Source: Garcia nutans (taxonomy: Eukaryota > Streptophyta > Magnoliopsida > Malpighiales > Euphorbiaceae). Taken from it: a stretch of 64,000 nt of DNA. The stretch is taken from contig CANTUV010000012.1 in the NCBI GenBank assembly GCA_947685225.1, positions 2,790,001 through 2,854,000 of the forward strand. The letters run 5' to 3'. A model generated the notes under the pieces. The model was not told the origin of the DNA, ran no database searches, and worked only from the letters and a program-made list of their open reading frames with translations. Of this stretch, positions 24,020 through 34,547 are shown one piece after another. Positions within the stretch are counted from its first letter, which is position 1, and the number at the start of each line of letters is the position of its first letter. The position numbers and the translations under genes are program-made.

Positions 24020-24767
24020 AACTATACCAGTATGGACCTCAGTCTATGTGCCAAGATTTTTTCAAAGCGTATTATGTAATAGTATTAAGAAAATCTCATG
24101 GGTTTATCAATGGTACTTTGATAATTCTGTTCAATCAGTTACTAATATACCTTTGGTATTAAGAAAATTTAAAATTAAATGGTAGACTGCCTTTTGCAAC
24201 TCCACTTTTTAATCCACAGTAAAGTAGTGGCTACTAAAGAAAAATCATGGTGCCTTTAACCCAAATCTGTATCTCTTTTGGAGCTCAAAGAGCCTAAAAT
24301 ATAGTAACCTTTCTTGCAGCTGTAAAAACTGCTAAGGATTATAAAGTTTTGATGTAACAAATAGTTTAATCTCTTCCTTCAACCTCTGAACCCTTAAAGC
24401 CCAGCAAAACTAGCTCTGCTAGACCGTCCAATAAAGCCTCTTCTAAAAAATCTAAAGCCCATTCAAAAAAAAAATCTCCTTCCTCTTCTTCTGATTCATC
24501 ATCTTCACATTATAGTTCATCTTCATCTTCTAGTTCATCGTCTGACTCTGATTCAGACTATTGTCCTAGCAATGGTGAGGATTGTCATGACATTTTGCCC
24601 CCAATAAGAATTAAAAGCAAAAAAGAAAAGAAAAAAGAAAAGGAAAAAGAAAAGAAAAATAAAGAAAAAATAAAGAAAAAAGAAAAAGAGAAAAAAGAAA
24701 AAGAGAAAAAAGAAAAGAAAAAGAAAAATAAAAAATCTAATTCTGACTCAGACTCATCAGACAATTA
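24020..24767 (+). pseudogene. Second-ORF-like viral tail, Ser-rich and Lys/Glu-rich, opposite orientation
   Basis: Plus-strand sequence near 24095-24190 reads in broken frames as a W/F/K-rich segment (SWVYQWYFDNS, then LRKFKIKW) that looks like the middle of the ORF2-like protein. From about 24390 a frame runs to TAA at 24765. It is very Ser-rich (24478-24560), then Lys/Glu-rich (24610-24740), then ends with an acidic Ser/Asp tail. This is low complexity, so homology rests on the first part and on its position before the promoter-like block. Confidence 0.45.
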
Positions 24768-24799
24768 AAGGCAGAAGGAACCTCATTTCTTCAAAATTT

Positions 24800-25160
24800 T
24801 TAAAATCGTTGCCAATTGGCAAGATACTATTCATCAACAGTATTTGACATGTGAAAAACCTGGTAAAGTTGCAGTAAAGTCAGCAGAACTGTTCATCTAC
24901 AATTTTCAACCGTAAAATAAATAGTACCCGACAAGATACTATTTATCTACAGTCCGAACGCGTGAATATACAGTAAAAATAAATAGTAACAATATGTTAC
25001 TATTCATCTACAGTACCAAAAGCATGTGAAAAGAACAATGAGTCTCTGCCTATTTAAGGAAGCTATTTCTGAAGCTTGAGAATACTTTTTCAAAACCTCT
25101 CACCTCCAGAAGCTCTAAAGAACTCAAAGCTCTAGCTTAAGTTTTCTTTTCCTCTATTCA
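24800..25160 (+). promoter_or_regulatory. Promoter-like intergenic block of the pararetrovirus
   Basis: Four copies of a TACTATTCATCTACAG-like element occur at 24823-24840, 24889-24900 (partial), 24935-24952 and 24996-25013, about 50-65 bp apart. Two inverted AAATAGTA copies lie between them. A TATA-like TATTTAAGG sits at 25051, about 40 bp after the last copy, followed by a leader rich in CTCTAAAG/AGCTCTA strings. The arrangement resembles a 35S-type pararetroviral promoter. Activity is inferred only. Confidence 0.5.
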
Positions 25161-25300
25161 CTAAAATACCTTCTTCCACTTATATATAATCTTCGCTATT
25201 ACTCTCATGCAAGTTATTTATTTATTTTTTAAAGCTTTTATTTTATTTTAAAGTCTGTATTTTATATTTTTAAGTTTATTTTGTATAAGTATACCCTCCA

Positions 25301-25679
25301 CTTTTAACGAAAGTTGATATGGTGCATCAGAGACTTGTAAAGTTTTATTTTATTTATAAAGATTTATTGGTAGAAGCTAGACACTCAGTTGTAATGGCTA
25401 CTGGCTGTGAGCAGGATTTATAAACTTGTGGTACTTAGTATAACGAAAAAAATATACCAATGATCTATGTTTTGTATAAATTTTCTTGAAGAATAAATAA
25501 AGTTATATATTTTTTATATATTCTTTAATTTAATTTATATGTTTTTAATATATGTTTTTATTATTTTTATCCTGTATAGATCTAAGAATGGAGCTTTAGC
25601 CTGAATTGTTTGTTGATAGGATAAATCTTTTATAGTTATCTCAGTCCCTGTATACGATCACTCTTAGTTTTTGCTGGTG

Positions 25680-25730
<51 letters not shown>

Positions 25731-25821
25731 GATTAATAAATTCAAGTTGGATTCACAAAATTCAGCTGTGAGGGTTAACATTTAGTAGTTGAATAATAAT
25801 TTTTTCTTTTATATATATGTA

Positions 25822-25854
<33 letters not shown>

Positions 25855-27400
25855 AGAACATTCTATATTAAGCATCCTACACCACAAAAATAAAAGATCT
25901 AACCTAACAACAATAAAAGAGCGTGAAAAATCAATTAAGCAGATAAAAGCAAAAGCTAATTCTGCAATAAAGACAACAAAACATGCTGCTAGGCTTAAAG
26001 CAATCTGATTATTACAATCGACAATTGATTATTTAAAACAAATGACATTCTGATATAAAAAAATATGGCAGAATCGAAAAAAATGAAAGACTAACTTGAT
26101 ATCAACACCAAATATACAATATCCCACGTTTATTTTTTAAATAACTAAATAGAATTTTTAATTAGATAAAAATTATACTTAAAAACTTAGATAAAAATTA
26201 TACTTTAAAAAATATCTCACTTACATAAGTTGAGACCATTCTAAGACCAAGATGCAAAAAGAAAAAATGATTAATCTTATTCTAAGAATTAAATTAATTT
26301 TCTTTCATAATTATGGAGCTTCCTTAAATTTTTATAAATTTGCACTGCTAAAAGTTTCATGTTAATTTGTGCTCATTTGAATTAGTTCTAATTTTCATGG
26401 ATTAATCAATTTTTTTATTAAATTTATTCTCGACTGAAACTTAAATTCAAAATTTTATAATTCTATCAATAATTTGAGTATCGTTATTGACTGGATTAAC
26501 TAAACTTTCTCAAACAATATATATTTAACATTGAGTGTTCTAAATAAATACGAGAATGGTCTTCTAATATAGGTGGGAACCACCATAAAAGAGAAAAGTA
26601 GTCAATAAAAACATGCAATGCCCTGATGGAAGGGACGTCTTTCATTACCTCTAGATGTGTGGTGTATAATTAGCACAAAGTTCACAGCAGGATGTGATAC
26701 ATTTTACTTACATCTTACATTTTAAAAACAAAAATGAAAAGAATTAATTTGGCTGTAAATTAAAAAACTTGATACATGATTAAATTGACTACAAATTTGT
26801 ATATGTGCTAGATGGCTTGCATTGCAATTCAGTGTCTTTTTGTGTACCAACATGTATAGGTGAACTACTGTTAGTAATTGACCCATGTTTTGCCACTAAT
26901 TAAAGAATTATATAATGTAGAGAATAATAAACACATGAAGTGTTAATTAATCTAAAATATTTCAACCAAGGCCATATATATTCCACGTTTTTTGCACTTT
27001 AATAAACATATATATATATATATATATAATTTTATTCCTAAGATGAATCTTCCCTAGATAAAATTTTAGATTCTGGACACATAACATAAGCACTTGAAAT
27101 AAAAAGCCACCAGCTTTTTCTCAAGCACTAAAAAAAAGAGAAAAAAGAAACAAAAAATTGTTTAGAAAACCATGGTTCTTCATACATATCATGGTGGTAC
27201 GTCCACAAATTTTGAAAACATAATGTAAAATTGCAAGTAACTAGCGATATTTAGTTCAATTTGCCTAACTTTTCTTTAGACTTTTAGTTCAATTTCCATT
27301 TTATTTGACAATAGCTGGTAATTAGTTTTTGATTTTCCTTTTTAAATCCATCTTATTCATATTAATAAATTAATAATTTTCTCTTTAAATTTTTTTAAAA
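25301..27400. other. AT-rich non-coding stretch with microsatellites
   Basis: The left part may continue the viral leader. (TA)n-(AC)n-(AT)n microsatellites lie at 25679-25732, and (AT)n runs at 25830-25852 and 27008-27028. I see no supported gene. The 63-codon frame at 25817 starts inside the AT repeat. Confidence 0.5.
25679..25732. repeat. Compound (TA)n(AC)n(AT)n microsatellite
   Basis: There is a run of TA dinucleotides, about 15 AC units, then AT units. This is seen directly. Confidence 0.95.
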
Positions 27401-28836
27401 TGCAAACTCTTGATTCAACAACACATATCATCACAACAAAACAAGCACACAACACAAACAAACCGACAGCAAACAAAACAAGCAGCAAACAGAACAAGCA
27501 CACAACACATATATCAGAACAAGCAAACATGTAGCATACAACAGGCTTCATCCACCCAGCAGTAGCGAAAAACCAGCCTCTAGCAGGAGTATTAGAAGAT
27601 ACATACCTGAGAACTACCGCAAGTGAAGCTTGAGTTAATCTTATTTTGCCTGAATCTCGCTGGAAGAGAAAATTAAACAAAATGAAAATAAATGAAAGAA
27701 AACATCAATCAAAATTGAGAAAGCCAAATTGTAAAACAAAACATAATAACTCACATTACAATTAATTTATCTAGATTATTTAATCATTTTGAACAAGTAT
27801 TGAGAAAAGTGAATAAAATTATCATAATCTAGACAAAAATTGGTTTCTTTAAATCCCACCTTAAACTACAAGAGTCAACAAAATATTACAAATCTGTGCA
27901 TCAAAGAACATCGTCACTTTCTATTTTATTAATCATCACATATTAGGAATTGGAAACCAACCTATGACTATCGCACTTTTTAAAATTGTCTGAAATCCAA
28001 AAATAAAGCCAAAATGAGTTTATGTATTTGTGTGAATCGGATCTGTAAAATTGAAATTTAATCCAGTTTAAAGATATATGACCATACTAAAAGGGAGAGA
28101 GAGAGAGTGAACCTGTAAAATCGTCTCCTTTTCGATAAAAGAAAGAGTCTCTTTTTCAATGGTGAAAGCGATGGTAGCAGTGAGAGTGAGAGGAAGATGG
28201 TGAAGGTAATGGTGAGATGATTCGGTGATAGAGACAGTGAGATTCAGAGGAAGACAAAGTGAGAGAGAGAGGAATTTTGAGAGTAGCGGTGAGAGAGAGA
28301 TCAGAGGTAAGAAATCGACAGAGAGAGAGAAAGCTGAGAAATCGAGAGAGAGAGGTGAGAGTTAGGCAGAGAGCAGAGATGAGAGAGCGAGAGAACAAGA
28401 GAGAGAGTCGGATTTGGGAAAGTGAAGAGAAAGGTAAAAATTAGGGATTTTCGACTAGAAACGGAATAAAAATATCCGTTTTAGAATGTGAATAGAAAAG
28501 CTTGTCAGAAATGGAATAACAATACGTTTCTCCATCTATGAAAAAAAATTCACCGCCAAATCTCCCCTCCACGAGTCAGAAACCGAAAAAAAACCATTTT
28601 AAATATTCCATTTCTGATTCGTTTTTGATTCGCTTCTTAAATAGGCACCAATATTTCCCTCCATTAATAGAAACGGATCCAAAATGAATTTTTTCGTTTT
28701 TAACATTCCGTTTCTAACCTGTTTTCAATTTTGTTGTAATTCTGGGGAAATATAATTTGTTTTCTTTCTGTTTCAAAACCGTTTCAATCTAAAAATGGAT
28801 TCTTGTCCGTTTTTAAATTGTTAAATTCTTATAGTG
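27401..28836. mobile_element. Right end of a CACTA (En/Spm) DNA transposon
   Basis: The segment ends TTCTTATAGTG at 28836, the complement of the CACTA terminal inverted repeat. The last 400 bp carry many short subterminal repeats in both orientations (AAACGGA / TCCGTTT at 28458, 28480, 28667, 28708 and 28809), a hallmark of this superfamily. 28090-28435 is a purine-rich GAGAGA tract. The left end was not found and no transposase is recognisable, so the left boundary is a guess. Confidence 0.5.
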
Positions 28837-28959
28837 TATTAGTGTACGCCGTGACTGACAATGATATTAAATCCAAATAATGATGAATTTTAGATTTTGT
28901 TTGCTCATTCCATATATGTATCTATAAAGATTGATTTTTCTCTTATGAATATGTATGAA

Positions 28960-29175
28960 GAAGAGTTGTGTTCATAGACAATAGCTATCCTTATAAGATT
29001 ATCGGTATTAGCACTGTCAAAATTAGAATGTATGATGACGTGATTCGAACGTTGACTAATGTTCGATATGTTCATGATTTAAAGAAGAATCTCATCTCCT
29101 CATCTGCTTTGGATAATCTTGAATATAGATTTTCTAGTGGGGATAGAGTTTTGAATGTTATATTTTTATTTTAAT
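28960..29175 (+). pseudogene. Copia gag-pre-integrase remnant
   Basis: The frame at 28968-29174 reads as the protease/pre-integrase junction of copia polyproteins, with the ordered motifs IGISTVKIRMYDD, RTLTNVRYVHDL and KKNLISSSALD. Neither the catalytic protease part nor the zinc-binding integrase part remains. It lies between a CACTA end and a copia LTR, and may be from the same element as the LTR at 29617. Confidence 0.75.
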
Positions 29176-29616
29176 GAAAACTAATTAAATTGGTAGATTA
29201 TATGTATTGCAATAATCTGCACGAATTTAGCTGAAGTTTTTTCTCATATGTCAAATTCAAATGTGACCAAGATGTGACATACAAAGCTTGAAAACAAGAA
29301 TAAAAAGAGATTGACAATGTTAAGCAAATCTTAACATTGCTTGAATTTAATTAGTATTGGTAATCGTTGATTTTGTCCTAAAGAACTATTTGGAGAAGTT
29401 AAAGAAAACTTCTCTAATTTGATATAATAAATTCAAATTAAGATAAAGTTGTAAGTAGTTTCTTGGCAATTAAAATATATTGATTTAGCTTATTACTTGT
29501 AGAAAGATTATTGATATAAAAATTATAACCACTTGAGTGTGACTTGTAGAAAGATTATTGATATAAAAGTTCTAACCACAAACTTTTAATTTAAAAAAAG
29601 GATGAGGTTCCTCTTT

Positions 29617-30106
29617 TGTTGACTAAGCATCGGATATATATATATATATTAGGTTGCAAATGAAAGCTTTGTTATAGCTTGCATTTGCAAGCTGTAAACG
29701 TTAGGGAAGGCCTATAAAAAGGCCTTCCCCCTTTAGTTTTAACATAATAATTTTTATAAAGAAAAAAATTATTTTATAGAGATTAGTTAACAGGTAATAT
29801 ATTTAGCCCATTTTAAGAAGATTTTTTTTGTGTGAGATAATATTTTGTAAGTGATAAAATAATAAGATTTTATTATTTTAGTGTTTAGGAAACACTTTTC
29901 ACTATTTTTTGGTTTATCTTATTTCTGGATATTCTCTCTCTAAAATTTATACCATTTTTTAGTATTAGTAGATTTACTTCTCTCATCCGCCCGTGGATGT
30001 AAGCTAACGTCGAATCACATAAATTTATGTGTTCGTATTTATTTATCTCTATTTTGTTTATCGTATTTTGCCCAAATAAATATTTGCTTCCGCTTTTAAT
30101 CCCAAT
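29617..30106 (+). repeat. Copia LTR, copy 2
   Basis: It starts TGTTGACTAAG after GGATGAGG. It has the TATA box in GGCCTATAAAAAGGCC (about 29710). Its 3' part contains CCCGTGGATGTAAGC...GAATCACATAAAT, a typical end of plant copia LTRs (R/U5). It ends near CCCAATA. About 490 bp. No matching target duplication was seen, so it is an isolated or truncated LTR. Confidence 0.7.
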
Positions 30107-30635
30107 ATTATAAACTATATAAAATTTATAAACTCATAATAAATCAGTATAAGCTCATTGTAAACTTATTATAAACTAATAAAAATATGATATTTTGGTG
30201 GATATTTTATAAATTCTGGTATTTTGATAAATAATTTATAAACATGGTAAATTTGGAATTATTTTTATTTTTTCTTGTATTTTTGTCAAAAGTTCAAAAA
30301 TGAAAGGTTGTGAGGTCCAACATTTGAAGTTGAAGAAGGAAGAAGGAAGGTTGTGTGATGGATCTAGACCCATATAAAACAAATGCTAACCGGAATAAAA
30401 AGATTCAGTATAACACTTGAGGGGGGAGTATTGGAGGTAGCCTGCTGAAGATGGACATCCCACATCGGAAAATGGTAAAGAAATAATACTTATATATATA
30501 TATATATATATAAGTATGGAGCTGAAACCAAAAGCCATTTTGGAAGTCAGCCCAATTCTTCAAGGAGGAGCAACCTAATTATTTGAGAAAATTTTAATTT
30601 GCAAGCCATCACTCCACCTCATAATTTGATGAAGC
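30107..30635. other. Non-coding, possible LTR scrap
   Basis: It contains GAGGGGGGAGTATTGG at about 30420 (polypurine-tract-like), followed by ATCCCACATCGGAAAATGG and a TA repeat, which resembles the start of a degraded LTR. No gene is visible. Confidence 0.35.
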
Positions 30636-31073
30636 TCATGTCAAGTGGAGGCCCAAAATGCTAACATTTATACCGTATTTCTTAAGGAATAACAATTCAT
30701 ATTCTTTTGAAGAAAGGTAACATTTATGTAGTTCAGAATCACTGGCATAATGATATTTACAGTTGGCTGTAAGAAAGGCCCAATCACAAATACAGGGATG
30801 CATTATTACCATTTCAATTCCATTTTCTTTTGCAAATGTTCGAACAGTATATGGTTTTTGCATATAGACACAGGCTGGAAAACCCAAAATAAGATAACCC
30901 ATAAAAAAATAGTGCTCAACTTCTTTAAAAAAATGTTCTTGATAATGTTATGACAAAAGTTCCGATAAATCAAGCCATATGTGCACGCCTCTACTGACTT
31001 GCAATAATCAGAATCCGAAAACCATGTCTCATCAATTACCACATCAAGTGTCAAAGGTTTCCCATTGAACATG
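30636..31073 (-). pseudogene. NAD(P)-dependent reductase (cinnamoyl-CoA reductase-like SDR), 3' fragment
   Basis: Minus-strand translation from 31073 begins FNGKPLTLDVVIDETWFSDSDYCKSVEA, typed here in parts: FNGKPLTLDVV, then IDETWFSD, then YCKSVEA. After a degraded stretch it resumes as FAKENGIEMVIMHP (about 30785-30845). These are conserved blocks of the extended short-chain reductases that include cinnamoyl-CoA reductase and phenylacetaldehyde reductase, which reduce aldehydes or CoA esters with NADPH in the cytosol. The catalytic YxxxK block expected between the two parts is lost or lies across a mutated splice site. The gene is cut at 31073 by the gypsy element. The preceding coding part continues at 38382. 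Confidence 0.75.
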
Positions 31074-31952
31074 TGACGCGGACCCTTAGCAACGATGGCA
31101 GCAAACCCAACGTATAACAATGGTAGAGAACTCCTTGAAACTTGATAATCACCTCCTAAGGAACCCAACGCCTATAAAGAGACGCGAACTCACTATGATT
31201 GAAGGATTTAGTTGGTAAGAAGAAGGAAAACGCCACAACTCTTGTTGATAAGTAAACCTAATTCTTGATGCAAAGAAAGAATTAAAGAATCCACTCTAAT
31301 CTCTTTCACACGAAAATTCACAAGAAGAACTTGTAAAAGAATTCGAAAATTTTTATTAATTGTTGTAGTATGAAATTCGGCCTAATAGTGCCCTTAAATA
31401 AGGGGTTACAAAATTCCTAATTGCATATGGAAAATTAAGACTAAAACATTCCTAATTGCATAAGGAAAACATTCCTAATTGCATAAGGAAAATTAAGACT
31501 AAAACATTCCTAATTGCATAAGGAAAACAATATGGAAACAAAATCATAATCCACTAAGGAAAATATAAAGTATGGAAACAAAATCCTAATCCACTAAGGA
31601 AAATATGAAGTATGGAAACAACTAAACTAATCCCTTCAACATAAGAAACGCCCCACACTATTTGGGCTGTCCATGGGCCTTAAATTACTTCCCAAGGCTT
31701 TATATGAACCCCCATGGACCTTTCTTACACGTTGGACCTTTCTTTAGCTAGCCTTTAGCTTCCACACTAAGCATCATAATCAGCTTTGGTGTGACTTCTT
31801 CAAGCTCTATCTCCATCTTCTTGAATGATAATTCTTGAAGCTCTTTGGAAATCTCTTCTTGAATATGCAAAGCCATACTAGCTTGATATCTCTTTGCCTT
31901 ACTCCTAGTGATTGGTCCACTTGCTAGCTTCAAGGGGTCCTTTCTTACATCA
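31074..31952 (-). repeat. Gypsy 3' LTR (left copy)
   Basis: On the + strand it runs from TGACGCGG to TTACATCA, 879 bp, and is nearly identical by eye to 37459-38381 and 51183-52013. It contains four copies of a CCTAATTGCATAAGG minisatellite unit (31409-31525) and a CCCTTAAATAAGGG TATA-like palindrome near 31390. Confidence 0.92.
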
Positions 31953-34535
31953 TTCTCCCCCTCTTCAAAAAGATTTATCCTCAAATCTGCATCATCAAAA
32001 GGAGAAAGATCACTTACATTGAAAGTAGCACTAACATTATACGTACCTGGTAAGTCGATCTTGTAGGCATTGTCATTAATCTTCTCCAGCACTTGGAATG
32101 GGCCATCTCCTCTAGCTTGCAACTTGTTCTTCCTTTGGTTAGGAAACCTCTCTTTTCAAAAATGCACCCAAACCCAATCTCCTACTTGAAACTTCATCTC
32201 ACGTCTCCCTCTATTTGCAGAATCAGCATATCTCTTGTTCCTTTTCTCAATATTCGCCCTTGCTTTCTCATGCATCTCTTTCACCAATTTAGCTTTCTTC
32301 TCACCATCTAAACAAATAAGCTCATGAGAAGGTAAAGAAATAAGATCCAAAACTGTTAGTGGGTTAAAATCATAAACAAGCTCAAAAGGTGAATATCCTG
32401 TAGAAGAATGAATAGCACGATTATAAGCAAACTCAATAAATGGCAAACAATCTTCCCAAGAACTCAAATTCTTACCCACTAAAGCTCTCAACATGGTACC
32501 TAAAGTTCTGTTTACTACTTCTGTTTGTCCATCTGTTTGAGGATGACAAGTGGTGGAAAATAACAACTTGGTACCTAACTTTCCCCAAAGCATACGCCAA
32601 AAGTGAGACAAAAACTTGGTGTCTCTATTAGAAACTATGGATTTTGGTATCCCATGAATTCGAACCACCTCCCTAAAGAAGAGTTCGGCCACTAAACTAG
32701 CATCATCGCTCTTATGACATGAGATAAAGTGTGCCATCTTACTAAACCTATCAACAACCACAAATATGTTATCTCTCCCCCTCTTAGTCCTTGGTAATCC
32801 TAAAACAAAGTCCATACAAATGTCCATCCAAGGAGAACTAGGAACGGGTAATGGCATATACAAACCATGAGGCATAGACTTAGACTTAGCTTGCCTACAA
32901 GCCAAACAAGCCTTACAAATCCGAATTACATCCCTTTTCATATTCGGCCAATAAAAGTGTTCATTCAGCATGTCTAAAGTCTTATCAACTCCAAAATGCC
33001 CCATCAAACCCCCACAATGTGATTCTAATACTAGCAAATCTCTCATAGAACATCTAGGCATGCATAATTTTGAACCCTTAAACAAAAATCCATCATGTCT
33101 ATAGAAAGAATTAAAAGCACCATGCTCACAAGCATCATAAACATTGCCAAAATCAGAATCACCAACATATAAGTCCTTTATATATTCAAATCCAAGCAAT
33201 TTAGTACTCAAAACATTAAGTAAAGCGTACCTCCTTGAAAGTGCATCTGCCACTACATTGTCTTTACCTTGCTTGTATTTGATCACATAAGGAAACTTCT
33301 CAATCTTCACAACCCATTTTGCATGTCTTTTATTCAACTTGCCTTGCCCTCTCAAATGCTTCAATGATTCATGGTCTGAATGGATCATGAATTCCTTGGG
33401 CAGCAAATAATGCTCCCATACTTCCAATGCTCTCACCAAGGCATATAGCTCCTTGTCATAAGTTGAATAATTCAGCTTTGCTCCATTAAGCTTTTCACTA
33501 AAGTATGCAATGGGCTTCTTCTCTTGCATTAAAACAGCTCCAATACCTACACCAGAAGCATCACATTCAATTTCAAAAGTAGAATCAAAGTTAGGTAAAG
33601 CTAAAACGGGTGTAGTAGAAAGCTTCTCTTTCAAAGCATCAAATGCTTCTTGCCCCAAACGAATCCCACTTCTTTCTTGATTATGCTAGTCAAGGGGGCT
33701 GCCAATGTAGAGAAATTAGGGACAAATCTCCTATAGAAGCTTGTCAATCCGTGAAAACTCCTCACTTCTGTCACACTTGACGGATTCGGCCACTCTTGGA
33801 TAGCTTTCACCTTCTCTTGATCAACTTCAATTCCCTGCATACTTACAACAAAACCAAGAAAAACAACCCTATCTAGACAAAAAGAACACTTCTTAAGCTT
33901 AGCATAAAGGTTTTGCTCCCTAAGGATTTCAACCACTTTCCTAACATGTTTAATATGTTCTTCCTCAGTTTTGCTATAAATCAGAATATCATCAAAGTAA
34001 ACTACCACAAACTTACCTAAATAAGCTCTCAAAACATGGTTCATTAATCTCATGAAAGTACTAGTGCATTAGATAAACCAAAAGGCATAACTAACCATTC
34101 ATACAAACCATATTTCGTTTTAAAGGTAGTCTTCCATTCATCTCCAGGCTTTATGCGAATTTGATGATAACCACTCATAAGATCAATCTTTGTGAAATAT
34201 TTCGCCCCATGCAATTCGTCCAACATGTCATCAAGTCTAGGAATGAGATGTCTATACTTCACAGTAATCTTGTTCACAGCCCTACAATCAACACACATCC
34301 ACCAAGAACCATCTTTCTTGGGTACTAATAAGACTGGAACGGCACAAGGACTAAGGCTCTCGCGAACCAAGCCTTTCTCCAAAAGCTCTTCAACTTGTCT
34401 TTGCATCTCTTTTGTCTCCATAGGATTGCTCCTATATGCTGGCCGGTTTGGAATTGTAGAACCGGGTATGAAGTCAATTTGATGTTCAATCCCTCTTAAT
34501 GGCGGCAAACTACTAGTAAGGTCTTCAGGAAACAC
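31748..34535 (-). pseudogene. Gypsy pol: RT, RNase H, integrase, C-terminal extension into the LTR
   Basis: Reading leftward, RT begins near 34470 with a LLVPKKDGSWWM block, MPFGLSNA near 34080, and the catalytic YFDDIL near 33990. RNase H (IECDASGVGIGAVL near 33575) and integrase follow. The integrase has an HHCC zinc-binding segment (33020-32880) and a D...E core (MDFVLGLPRT near 32800). A one-base loss near 34072 and a shift near 33650 split RT. A TGA at 32156-32158, where relatives have an arginine, stops integrase. The same frame continues to TAA at 31748, about 205 bp inside the LTR, ending in an acidic SPFDDADLR-containing tail. Confidence 0.9.
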
Positions 34536-34547
34536 ATCCTTAAAATC

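Larger units (their letters stand above)
21915..25300. mobile_element. Endogenous pararetrovirus (Caulimoviridae-like), fragmentary and rearranged
   Basis: An old integrated copy of a plant DNA pararetrovirus, possibly of the florendovirus type (two ORFs: a movement/coat/protease/RT/RNase H polyprotein, and a second ORF of unknown role). Minus-strand pieces are a movement-protein remnant, an ORF2-like remnant and an RNase H remnant. A plus-strand piece is an ORF2-like tail followed by an intergenic promoter-like block. Opposite orientations show rearrangement after or during integration. Many stops and frame breaks make every ORF non-functional. The lineage is inferred from order and motifs only. 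Confidence 0.7.

Noticed and set aside
27357..27680. 107-codon hydrophobic minus-strand frame
   Set aside because: It comes from an ACAACA/AAGCACAC simple-sequence tract and has no signal of a real membrane protein family.
28156..28444. Ser/Leu-rich and Arg/Glu-rich frames on both strands
   Set aside because: Both are translations of a GAGAGA purine tract in the CACTA end.
31409..31525. CRISPR-like array of repeated CCTAATTGCATAAGG units
   Set aside because: The units are adjacent minisatellite copies inside a plant LTR with no unique spacers. CRISPR is not expected in a plant nuclear genome.
32093..34482. Plus-strand frames at 32093, 32440 and 34192
   Set aside because: They are antisense to the gypsy pol gene.
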